A stretch of 5,666 bases of DNA from DASUFH01 sp036274645 (lineage in GTDB: Bacteria > Acidobacteriota > Terriglobia > 20CM-2-55-15): positions 1-5,666 of the forward strand of contig DASUFH010000029.1 of the NCBI GenBank assembly GCA_036274645.1. Reading direction: 5' to 3'. Under the pieces are notes generated by a model that saw only the letters and a list, made by a program, of their open reading frames with translations, was not told where the DNA came from and searched no databases. The translations under genes were made by a program, and so were the position numbers. Shown piece after piece: positions 1-5,666 of this stretch. Within the stretch, counting starts at the first letter, position 1. Each line of letters starts with the position of its first letter.

Positions 1-1532
1 AGATCGCGATGAGCACCCCGATGAACGCGATCATGCTGCGCGACACGGCGGACAAGGTCGCCCTGGCGGAACAGATCGTGTCCAATTTCGACCGGCCGAA
101 GTCCGAAGTGGTCGTCGAAGTGACGGTGCTCGAAGTCGACCGCAACGAACTGACCCAGTTGGGCATTCTGCCTCCGACCGGCACGACGCTGACCTTCCAG
201 CAGAACGGAGCGCTGCCCACGGGCACCGCGGCCGCGCCTTCGGAGCTGATGCTGAACCAGCGCCTCAACAGTTTTTCATCGAGTCATTTCTCGGTGGCGA
301 TTCCACAGACGATCGCTCAGTTTCTGGCGACCAGCCAGCACACGAAGCTGCTCCAGAATCCGACTATCCGGGCTACCGACGGCCTGCAGGCCTCGCTCCG
401 TATCGGTACACGTGAGCCGGTCGCTTCAGGAAGTTTCCAGAATACGGTGCAGACGTCCCAGGCGGTTGTGCAGTTCCAGTTCGTCGACGTCGGTGTGAAC
501 CTCGATATCACACCGCGGGTCCTGCTGAATCGTGATGTCTCCATTCAGGCCACGGTTGTCGTTTCGGCGCACGCCGGCGACCGGTTGATTTCCGGCGTAT
601 CGCAGCCGATCTTCACGAACCGGTCGATCACGCACGAAATCCGCCTGATGGAAGGCGAAACCAACATGCTCGGCGGCATCATGAGCGAGACCGAATCCGT
701 CACCGCGAGCGGTATTCCATGGCTGAAGGACCTTCCGGGTCCGTTCGGGTACTTCTTCTCCCAGAAACGGCGGCAGAAGGACCAGACCGAAATCATCATC
801 ATGATCACGCCTCATATCGTCCGGATGGCGGGCGTCACGGTCGACAACATGTGCGGTGTGAATACGGGCGTGTTCGCCCAGCCGAGACTCCGGGGATATG
901 AGCAGTGCGGTCCCTCGCTGACCATTCCGGCGGTTCCTGCGCCGGCGCCGACGCCTGGGCCTCCGGCCGGGGCCGGTCCGGTTCAGACTCCTGCTCCGGC
1001 AGGACGCGGCGCTGCCGCACAGCAGCCTGCGCCGGCTCCGCTGGTTCCGCCGGCGGTTGCGGCGCCTGCAGCCGTGACGACGCCCGCGCCGAACAATACG
1101 AACCTCACGTTTGGTCCCGCGGCCGTGACGGTGGGGGGAGAGGCGCCGACAACCGTCAGTCTCAATATCAATGGCGGAGTCAACGTTTCGGGCGCCGAAC
1201 TGACCTTCCAGTACGATCCGGAGGCGTTTTCCATCGCGGACGCGGCTGAAGGCGGCTTCCTGAGCGCCAACAACACCGGCGTCGCCCTGATCCAGTCGAT
1301 CGATACGCAGAAGGGAATCGCCAGGATCACCCTCGAGCGGGCCAGTGGCATCGTGCCCGCTCCCGGTAACGGAACGTTGCTAACGCTTGCCCTGAAGAGC
1401 GGGTCCAAGAAGGGGACTTCTTCGCTGCGTCTGACCGAAGCCCGGCTTCGTCAGGGAACCAGCGCCGCAGGAGCCGCCCAGACCTATCAGCTTTTCGGTA
1501 AGACCACGGAGGCGCAGGTAACGGTGCAATGA
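1..1532 (+). CDS. gspD: Secretin (GspD/PilQ family) with C-terminal cohesin-like domain, 5' partial
   Basis: Outer-membrane secretin subunit, which forms the ring channel of a type II secretion or type IV pilus-like system. The reading frame is open from base 3 and enters mid-domain, so the true start is upstream; the ATG at 9 is probably internal. Numbering from that ATG: 5-29 resemble the end of an N-domain repeat (RDTADKVALAEQIV); 33-52 hold the VEVTVLEVD strand that opens the secretin core; 114-140 hold the LLQNPTIRATDG and GTREPVASG segments; 160-271 complete the core, with the signature GIPWLKDLPGPFGYFF (235-250) and the closing strand EIIIMITPHIV. A Pro/Ala-rich linker follows (about 307-361), then a beta-rich domain (about 364-507) with cohesin-like features: LTFGPAAVTV, ELTFQYDPEAF and GTLLTLALKS. 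The secretin assignment is firm. The cohesin assignment is by pattern and less certain. The stop overlaps the next gene by 4 bases (ATGA), indicating an operon. Confidence 0.93.
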   Translation, partial: IAMSTPMNAIMLRDTADKVALAEQIVSNFDRPKSEVVVEVTVLEVDRNELTQLGILPPTGTTLTFQQNGALPTGTAAAPSELMLNQRLNSFSSSHFSVAIPQTIAQFLATSQHTKLLQNPTIRATDGLQASLRIGTREPVASGSFQNTVQTSQAVVQFQFVDVGVNLDITPRVLLNRDVSIQATVVVSAHAGDRLISGVSQPIFTNRSITHEIRLMEGETNMLGGIMSETESVTASGIPWLKDLPGPFGYFFSQKRRQKDQTEIIIMITPHIVRMAGVTVDNMCGVNTGVFAQPRLRGYEQCGPSLTIPAVPAPAPTPGPPAGAGPVQTPAPAGRGAAAQQPAPAPLVPPAVAAPAAVTTPAPNNTNLTFGPAAVTVGGEAPTTVSLNINGGVNVSGAELTFQYDPEAFSIADAAEGGFLSANNTGVALIQSIDTQKGIARITLERASGIVPAPGNGTLLTLALKSGSKKGTSSLRLTEARLRQGTSAAGAAQTYQLFGKTTEAQVTVQ

Positions 1533-2011
1533 ATCGAGGACTCACAGCCCGGTGGCGCGGTTCACGCGCGTTTTCGCTGATCGAGCTCATCGTGACGCTG
1601 TGGATCCTTGCGATTCTGCTCGGCCTGTCGGTCCCGCTGGTCAGCAAGACCGTGAAGCGGGAGCGTGAGTACGAGTTGAAGCGCTCGCTGCGTGAACTCC
1701 GGCAGGCGATCGACTATTACAAGGCCGCATCCGACGCCGGAAGAATCGAAGTGCAGCTGGACACCGAAGGATATCCTCCGGACCTGGAAACGCTCGTCGA
1801 TGGCGTGGAAGCCATCGGCGACGCGACCGGAGCGACGCTCAAGTTCTTGCGGCGCGTTCCGCTCGACCCGGTCACCAACAGCACCGACTGGGGGTTGAGA
1901 TCGTATCAGGACGACCCCCAGACCGGCTCCTGGGGTGGGCAGAACGTTTTCGATGTGTACTGTATCTCCGACGAGGTAGCTCTCGATGGATCACTATATA
2001 GAGACTGGTAA
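1529..2011 (+). CDS. GspG-like pseudopilin 1 (type IV prepilin-like, 160 aa)
   Basis: Inner-membrane prepilin-like protein, expected to assemble into the pseudopilus that works with the upstream secretin. It has a 14-residue basic leader, then FSLIE with Glu19 at mature position 5, a hydrophobic helix (about 15-38) and a long amphipathic helix (about 40-70). The globular part has PPDLETLVDG (83-92), PLDPVT (111-116) and an FDVY strand (141-144), and it ends in LYRDW. Length and layout match the GspG/PulG group. The residue before the predicted cleavage site is Ala14, not the usual Gly. The start ATG overlaps the secretin stop by 4 bases; an AGG at 1516-1518 lies 10 bases upstream, and coupling is likely. 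It is the most divergent of the three pseudopilins here. Whether it is the major pseudopilin or a minor one cannot be decided from the sequence. Confidence 0.9.
   Translation: MNRGLTARWRGSRAFSLIELIVTLWILAILLGLSVPLVSKTVKREREYELKRSLRELRQAIDYYKAASDAGRIEVQLDTEGYPPDLETLVDGVEAIGDATGATLKFLRRVPLDPVTNSTDWGLRSYQDDPQTGSWGGQNVFDVYCISDEVALDGSLYRDW
1973..1976 (+). promoter_or_regulatory. Ribosome binding site for pseudopilin 2
   Basis: GAGG lies 9 bases before the ATG at 1986, inside the coding sequence of pseudopilin 1. It supports the start that gives a 26-base overlap between the two genes and a 14-residue leader ending in Gly. Confidence 0.6.
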
Positions 2012-2399
2012 CGACGGCCGGCGGGGATTTACTCTGGTCGAACTCGCCATCGTCATGATCATCATCATGGTCCTGGCGTCGATAGCCATCCCGCTGTATC
2101 AGGCTTCCGTCCTGCGATCGAAGGAGACCGTGCTCAAGGCGAACCTGTACCACATGCGCGACGCCATCGATCAATACACGGCGGACAAGAAATACCCGCC
2201 GCAGACCCTGGAAGACCTGGTGAATGAGGGATATTTTCGAGTGGTCCCCCTCGATCCCATAACCGGCCAGTCCACAACCTGGCAGGCCCGGATCGATGTT
2301 TCTCCGGTCGCCGCCAACAGCAGCGACACCGGAATCGTGGACGTCTCGAGCGGCTCCATCGATCTGGCCAGCGACGGCACGCCATATAACACGTGGTAG
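1986..2399 (+). CDS. GspG-like pseudopilin 2 (137 aa)
   Basis: Type IV prepilin-like protein of the GspG/PulG group. The leader of 14 residues ends in Gly14, followed by FTLVE with Glu19 at mature position 5, so it is a canonical prepilin-peptidase substrate. The hydrophobic helix covers about 15-38 and is unusually Ile/Met rich. The amphipathic helix continues through MRDAIDQYTADK (57-68), then YPPQTLEDLVNEGY (70-83), VPLDPITG (87-94) and a short C-terminal part with a VDVSSGS strand and loop (118-124), ending in PYNTW. The acidic/polar loop before the end resembles the region that binds calcium in GspG, but I cannot confirm ligands. The start overlaps pseudopilin 1 by 26 bases and has a good GAGG site. 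It is clearly paralogous to pseudopilin 3: both share the xYxADK, Leu-x-x-Leu-Val and DPITG elements and the same last five residues. Confidence 0.92.
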   Translation: MDHYIETGNDGRRGFTLVELAIVMIIIMVLASIAIPLYQASVLRSKETVLKANLYHMRDAIDQYTADKKYPPQTLEDLVNEGYFRVVPLDPITGQSTTWQARIDVSPVAANSSDTGIVDVSSGSIDLASDGTPYNTW

Positions 2400-2402
2400 A
2401 GG

Positions 2403-2443
2403 GCTCGGCCGCCGAATCCGGCAAGTCCGCCTGAGGGCCGGGC
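2403..2443 (+). other. GC-rich potential stem-loop between pseudopilins 2 and 3
   Basis: This is the only sizeable spacer in the window (2400-2488). Bases 2403-2410 (GCTCGGCC) can pair with 2436-2443 (GGCCGGGC) over eight pairs, one of them G-U. Directly inside, 2411-2414 (GCCG) pairs with 2419-2422 (CGGC) around a 4-base loop. No T-run follows, so it is not a standard intrinsic terminator. It may affect mRNA stability or set how much of the third gene is made. High GC content makes chance pairing possible. Confidence 0.35.
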
Positions 2444-2480
2444 GACTTGAGTATTCCATCCGCGCCGTTTGGCTCGACAC

Positions 2481-2483
2481 AGG
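2481..2483 (+). promoter_or_regulatory. Weak ribosome binding site deciding the start of pseudopilin 3
   Basis: AGG lies 5 bases before the ATG at 2489. A competing, stronger GAGGG at 2433-2437 lies 9 bases before an in-frame TTG at 2447 and overlaps the right arm of the potential stem-loop. The ATG is preferred for its codon and because it gives an 18-residue leader; the TTG would give 32. Confidence 0.4.
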
Positions 2484-2488
2484 TTTCT

Positions 2489-2932
2489 ATGCGATTTTCA
2501 GGAACGAATCCGAAACGAAGAAGCCGGCTCTATCAGGCGGGGTTCTCTCTGCTTGAACTCATCCTGGTCATCGCCATTCTCGGCATCCTGATGGCCGTTG
2601 CCAGGCCAACCTGGGACGCGGCGAAGCAGCGATCGAAGGAAGTGAGGCTTGCCGCCAGCCTCCACATGATGCGCCAGGCCATCAATCAGTACGTGGCCGA
2701 TAAGGGCAAACTGCCCGAATCTCTCGATTCCCTGGTTGCCGGAGGTTATATCGCCGAAGTGCCGGTGGATCCGATCACGGGCACGCGAACGTGGAATCCC
2801 GATCTGGGGAAACTGCCCGGTTCGAGTGACCTGTTCAGCAGCGGTGTTCGCGATGTCCACAGTACGTCCGAGGCGTTATCCCAGGGCCTGGCTCCAGGCA
2901 TGGAAGAACCCGCGCCGTACAATACGTGGTGA
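2489..2932 (+). CDS. GspG-like pseudopilin 3 (147 aa)
   Basis: Type IV prepilin-like protein of the GspG/PulG group. From the ATG at 2489 it has an 18-residue basic leader ending in Gly18, then FSLLE with Glu23 at mature position 5, and a hydrophobic helix to about 38. The helix exit reads ARPTWDAA rather than the common IPxYQ. Then come MRQAINQYVADK (61-72), LPESLDSLVAGGY (75-87), VPVDPITG (91-98), an RDVHS strand (121-125) and the end PYNTW. Compared with pseudopilin 2 it has extra residues, Pro/Met/Glu-rich, just before the C-terminal Tyr-x-x-Trp. An alternative TTG start at 2447 would add 14 residues to the leader without changing the mature protein; an in-frame TGA at 2432 rules out anything longer. 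It is probably co-transcribed with the upstream genes despite the 89-base spacer. Its stop lies 2 bases from the stop of the convergent era gene. Confidence 0.9.
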   Translation: MRFSGTNPKRRSRLYQAGFSLLELILVIAILGILMAVARPTWDAAKQRSKEVRLAASLHMMRQAINQYVADKGKLPESLDSLVAGGYIAEVPVDPITGTRTWNPDLGKLPGSSDLFSSGVRDVHSTSEALSQGLAPGMEEPAPYNTW

Positions 2933-2934
2933 CG

Positions 2935-3822
2935 CTACTCCAGTCCCAGGCGCTTTAGCGTTTCCACGTCGTCCCGCCAGTTCTTCTTCACGACCACCCG
3001 CAACTCGAGGTACACCTTTCTGCCCAGCATCTCTTCGATGTCCCGGCGCGCGGCCGTGCCGATGGCTTTGAGCAGTTGTCCGCCTTTTCCAATGGCAATG
3101 GCCTTGTGCGATTCCCGCTCAACCAGGATATTGGCAGCGATGCGGACAATGGAGGGTTCTTCGGAGAACTGTTCAATGACGACCGCGGTTGAATACGGCA
3201 GCTCTTCGCGGGTGGCCTTGATGAGCTTTTCGCGAATGGTTTCTTCGGCGAGGGCTCGCTCGGTCCGGTCCGTGGGCTGGTCGTCGGGATAGTACCGCGG
3301 TCCTTCCGGAAGCCTTTCGATGACTTCCAAAACGAATCGCTCCACGCCGTCGCCGGTCCGCGCCGAAATCGGAATGATGGCGTCGAACGACGCCAGTTTC
3401 GAGTAGTGGTCGATCTGGCCAAGCAGGCCTTCCTTGGGAATCCGGTCGACCTTGTTCAGAAGCAGAAACTTCGGCGCTTTTGCCGCGCCGACCAGTTCGA
3501 CCGTATACGCGTCCCCTTTTCCAAACGGGGTGGAGGCGTCGACCAGCAGCGCGACCGCGTCCGCATCGGCAATGGACTGCCGGACCGAGTCCATCATGCG
3601 TGTGTTCATCCGGTGAATAGGTTTGTGCACGCCGGGGGTGTCGAGAAATACGATCTGCCCTTCAGGCCGCGTAACCACCCCCCGGATCACATGACGCGTG
3701 GTCTGCGGCCGGTCGGTGACAATGGATATCTTTTCGCCCACGAGGCGGTTCACGAGGGTGGATTTCCCTGAATTGGGACGGCCGACGATGGACACGAAAC
3801 CGGAACGAAAAACGTCGCTCAT
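2935..3822 (-). CDS. era: GTPase Era (ribosome assembly)
   Basis: Era is a GTPase that binds the 3' end of 16S rRNA through a KH domain and acts in small-subunit assembly. All hallmarks are present in 295 residues, close to the usual 300. G1 is GRPNSGKST (14-22), the G2 region is TTRHVIRG (41-48), G3 is DTPG (61-64), G4 is NKVD (123-126) and G5 is SAR (153-155). The C-terminal KH domain (about 205-280) includes ELPYSTAVVIEQF and the nucleic-acid-binding IGKGGQ loop (244-249), and ends with the typical LRVVVKKNWRDD. The ATG at 3822 puts the G1 loop at the expected distance from the N terminus. The start lies 3 bases after the stop of the CorC-like gene, and I see no good Shine-Dalgarno site, so translation is probably coupled. 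No truncation or missing key residue is seen. Confidence 0.98.
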   Translation of the reverse strand: MSDVFRSGFVSIVGRPNSGKSTLVNRLVGEKISIVTDRPQTTRHVIRGVVTRPEGQIVFLDTPGVHKPIHRMNTRMMDSVRQSIADADAVALLVDASTPFGKGDAYTVELVGAAKAPKFLLLNKVDRIPKEGLLGQIDHYSKLASFDAIIPISARTGDGVERFVLEVIERLPEGPRYYPDDQPTDRTERALAEETIREKLIKATREELPYSTAVVIEQFSEEPSIVRIAANILVERESHKAIAIGKGGQLLKAIGTAARRDIEEMLGRKVYLELRVVVKKNWRDDVETLKRLGLE

Positions 3823-3825
3823 CGC

Positions 3826-5112
3826 TTAGCTGGCCGCGGGCTGCGCCGGGCTGCCGTTCCGCGGCGCCGGGGCCTTTACGCGCAGACGGTGGACGCGGCG
3901 CCGGTCGGCTTCGAGCACGTCCACGAGAACGCCGCGGTGTTCGATGTGTTCGCCGGGCGCGGGCATCCTGCCAAAGAGTTCGACGACCGCGCCCGCAACC
4001 GTTGTGCACTCGGTATCTTCGACAAAAGGAATTCCCAGCAGATCGTCGAGCGCGGCCAGTTCCAGGCTCCCCTGCACGACATAAGTTCCCGGGCTCTCCT
4101 CGAAGGATTTCGGGATATCGGAGGCCTCGTGAATCTCCCCGACGATTTCCTCGACGAGATCTTCGATGGTGATCACGCCGGAAACACCGCCGTACTCGTC
4201 CACGACCAGGGCCATCTGATCGCCGATCTGCTTCATTTCCCGGAGGAGATCGTCGATCGGTTTGGTTTCGGGAATGAACTGCGCGGGTTTGACGAACGGC
4301 CGAAGGCTGGTGACCTTCTCGCCGCGGCGCCACGCGCCGACGATGTCGCGTTCGTGAATGATGCCTTCGACGTTGTCGATGTTGCCGCGAAACACGGGAA
4401 TGCGCGCATGGTTTTTCGTCACGATCAGATCCAGAAGGTCCTGGATCGGCGCGTCGATGTCGATCGCAACGATCTGGATGCGCGGCGTCATCACCTCTCT
4501 CGCGACCTTGTCGCCGAAGTGCACGATGGACTGCACCATTTCGCCGGCTTCCGGTTCGAGGATTCCTTCCTCCTGTCCGGCGTCGATGAACGCCTGAATC
4601 TCCTCTTCCGATGTTTCTTCTTCCTTCTTGCCGGAATCCATTTCCTCCTCCCACCGCTGGAAGCGCTGCAGCGCCTTGCTGAGAGGACTGGAAAACGGGC
4701 GCATCCCCATCACCGCGATCCGGAAAAGCGGGAAGAGTCGCATCAGCACCGCTTCGGGGTTTCGGCCGGCGACCAGGCGCGGGGCCAGAAAACGAAAGAT
4801 CAGGATCAGGGAAAACGTGACGCCAAACGCCACCGGCGCGGCCATCACAATCATGTCCCGCTGGATCAGCGCGGCATACAGAAAGACGGTGTTCGCCGCC
4901 AGCACGGTATCGATGAGGATGGTCAACGCCATCAGGGTCTCATCCCGCCGCTCGACCATGGTGTTGAGCGTATCGGCGTACGCCGGGAAGCTCTCGATGA
5001 GGCGCCGGGCGGAAATGCGGCTGACGGCGCGGAAGGCGGCTTCGAGAACCGACACCATGAACAGCGCTCCGACGAGGAGCAGCGCCGCGATGGGTTCGGC
5101 AATACTCAACAT
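3826..5112 (-). CDS. CNNM/CorC-HlyC family membrane protein (DUF21 + CBS pair + CorC_HlyC)
   Basis: Integral inner-membrane protein of the family that includes magnesium/cobalt transport-related CorC and so-called hemolysin C proteins. The 428 residues read as follows. The N-terminal membrane domain has hydrophobic segments at about 5-26, 61-83 and 88-110. A charged Glu/Lys-rich linker lies at about 153-175. A CBS pair covers about 203-330, opening with REVMTPR (205-211), with ARIPVFRG at 236-243 and DEYGGVSGVITIEDLVEEI at 305-323. A C-terminal CorC_HlyC domain covers about 343-415. The membrane domain looks degenerate. The family's GNN-type motif in the second segment reads LIDTVLAAN, and the usual GEIxPK motif reads RFLAPR (107-112), losing its Glu. 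An S-x-x-E remains at 21-24. Ion transport should therefore not be assumed. The ATG overlaps the ybeY stop by 7 bases and era follows 3 bases downstream, so it sits in the middle of a tight operon. Confidence 0.93.
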   Translation of the reverse strand: MLSIAEPIAALLLVGALFMVSVLEAAFRAVSRISARRLIESFPAYADTLNTMVERRDETLMALTILIDTVLAANTVFLYAALIQRDMIVMAAPVAFGVTFSLILIFRFLAPRLVAGRNPEAVLMRLFPLFRIAVMGMRPFSSPLSKALQRFQRWEEEMDSGKKEEETSEEEIQAFIDAGQEEGILEPEAGEMVQSIVHFGDKVAREVMTPRIQIVAIDIDAPIQDLLDLIVTKNHARIPVFRGNIDNVEGIIHERDIVGAWRRGEKVTSLRPFVKPAQFIPETKPIDDLLREMKQIGDQMALVVDEYGGVSGVITIEDLVEEIVGEIHEASDIPKSFEESPGTYVVQGSLELAALDDLLGIPFVEDTECTTVAGAVVELFGRMPAPGEHIEHRGVLVDVLEADRRRVHRLRVKAPAPRNGSPAQPAAS

Positions 5113-5531
5113 CGGTATCTTCGGCGCAATCGCCGCTCGATGGCGCGCATTTCTCCCTGATCCGTCTCGTGGTCGTACCCGGCCAGATGCAGCAGTCCAT
5201 GCAGCACCAGACGGGCAATGTTGGCGTCAAAGTCGAGAGCGCGCGAGGCGGCGGCCTGCCGGTAGGCGGTCTCGGTGGAAATCAGGATGTCCCCCAGTTC
5301 ATCGCCATCGCCGGAGAACGACAGCACGTCGGTCGGCTTGTCCATTCCGCGATAGGTCCGGTTGTAACTGCGCATGGCGGCGTCCGTGATGAACACCACG
5401 GAAAAGGACGGGGCGGTCAATCCGATGTCGTCAACCATGCGCGGAATCAGACGCCGCAGCGCGGCCGTGTCGACCGGGTGCCGCCGCTGACGGTTGAACA
5501 GGTTGTAATGACTACTATCCGGGTCACGCAC
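5106..5531 (-). CDS. ybeY: Endoribonuclease YbeY (rRNA maturation factor), GTG start
   Basis: Zinc-dependent endoribonuclease of the UPF0054 family, acting in 16S rRNA 3'-end maturation and ribosome quality control. The metal site HGLLHLAGYDH is complete (His111, His115, His121 in a 141-residue protein). The preceding TDVLSF (67-72) and LGDILIS (79-85) are also family hallmarks, and NRQRR (13-17) matches the usual N-terminal start of the fold. I chose the GTG at 5531. An in-frame ATG at 5657 would give 183 residues but would lie inside phoH and add a Pro/Gly/Ser-rich segment foreign to YbeY; from the GTG the length is close to the usual 150. The start is 7 bases after the phoH stop, with only a distant GGAG at 5547-5550, so coupling is likely. 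The stop overlaps the CorC-like gene by 7 bases. Confidence 0.95.
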   Translation of the reverse strand: MRDPDSSHYNLFNRQRRHPVDTAALRRLIPRMVDDIGLTAPSFSVVFITDAAMRSYNRTYRGMDKPTDVLSFSGDGDELGDILISTETAYRQAAASRALDFDANIARLVLHGLLHLAGYDHETDQGEMRAIERRLRRRYRC

Positions 5532-5538
5532 GGCGGAT

Positions 5539-5666
5539 CTACCGGGCTCCGCCGTCTTCGCGCGCTTCGCCGGAATCCCTGGCGAACCCCAGGGACTGTT
5601 GCCCGGCGCCGCCGGGATTGAAATAGGTTTCGTACGCGCGGACGATCCGTTGCACAAGAGGATGAC
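5539..5666 (-). CDS. phoH: PhoH-family ATPase, C-terminal end only
   Basis: Only the last 41 full codons are in the window; the gene continues beyond base 5666. The frame opens HPLVQRIVRAYE, which matches the conserved C-terminal helix of PhoH/YbeZ proteins. A less conserved tail rich in Gly, Ala and charged residues follows and stops at a TAG (5539-5541). PhoH is a P-loop ATPase thought to act in RNA metabolism and is commonly encoded directly upstream of ybeY, as here (7 bases apart). The call rests on this short motif plus the gene order. The nucleotide-binding motifs lie outside the window and cannot be checked. Confidence 0.85.
   Translation of the reverse strand, partial: HPLVQRIVRAYETYFNPGGAGQQSLGFARDSGEAREDGGAR

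Noticed and set aside
927..1091. Pro/Ala-rich stretch as a possible tandem repeat array
   Set aside because: There is no regular repeat unit. It reads as an ordinary flexible linker between two folded domains.
1872..2480. A 202-codon open frame opposite the pseudopilins
   Set aside because: It is antisense to two well-supported pseudopilin genes, and its composition is low-complexity and Arg/Asp-rich.
2886..2899. Inverted repeat GCCTGG/CCAGGC near the convergent stops
   Set aside because: It is a short stem inside the pseudopilin 3 coding region. No T-run follows in either direction, so it does not support a terminator call.
2951..2963. CGCTTTAGCG followed by TTT, downstream of pseudopilin 3
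   Set aside because: The stem is only three to four pairs with a tiny loop and a three-base T-run, inside the end of era. It is too weak for an intrinsic terminator.
3662..4654. A 330-codon open frame on the minus strand
   Set aside because: It is an Arg-rich frame-shifted shadow of the CorC-like gene and era. Both real frames are intact across it.
3889..5160. A 423-codon open frame on the plus strand
   Set aside because: It lies antisense to the CorC-like gene, which has clear domains. The translation is His/Arg/Asp-rich with no recognisable motif, as expected for a shadow frame in GC-rich DNA.

Overview
The window is a compact, GC-rich (roughly 60% by eye) stretch of bacterial chromosome with almost no non-coding DNA. 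It holds two gene blocks that point at each other. I suspect an Acidobacteriota-type genome. The reasons are a secretin fused to a cohesin-like domain, tandem GspG-like pseudopilins that end in Tyr-x-x-Trp, and the neighbouring phoH-ybeY-corC-era cluster. The sequence alone does not prove this.

Plus-strand block (1-2932): the 3' part of a type II secretion/type IV pilus secretin gene, whose start lies outside the window. Its product carries a Pro/Ala-rich linker and a C-terminal cohesin-like domain. Three consecutive GspG-like pseudopilin genes follow, at 1529-2011, 1986-2399 and 2489-2932. The first two junctions overlap. The third is preceded by an 89-base spacer, the longest gap in the window, which can fold into a GC-rich stem-loop. 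Together these look like the outer-membrane channel and pseudopilus parts of one secretion or pilus-like machine. The ATPase, platform protein and prepilin peptidase are not in the window.

Minus-strand block (5666-2935, read right to left): the last codons of phoH, then ybeY (16S rRNA maturation endoribonuclease, GTG start), a DUF21/CBS/CorC-HlyC membrane protein, and era (ribosome-assembly GTPase). Gaps are 7 bases, a 7-base overlap and 3 bases, so this is one operon with translational coupling. PhoH, YbeY and Era are linked to RNA and ribosome maturation; the CorC-like protein is a common passenger in this cluster.

The two blocks converge with only 2 bases between their stop codons (2933-2934), and no intrinsic terminator is visible there. 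I saw no tRNA, rRNA, CRISPR array, insertion sequence or phage gene. Most of the window is conserved housekeeping and secretion machinery. The less ordinary parts are the secretin-cohesin fusion, the pseudopilin trio with its shared C-terminal motif and one Ala(-1) leader, and the degenerate membrane-domain motifs of the CorC-like protein. I do not see a clearly new biological system.
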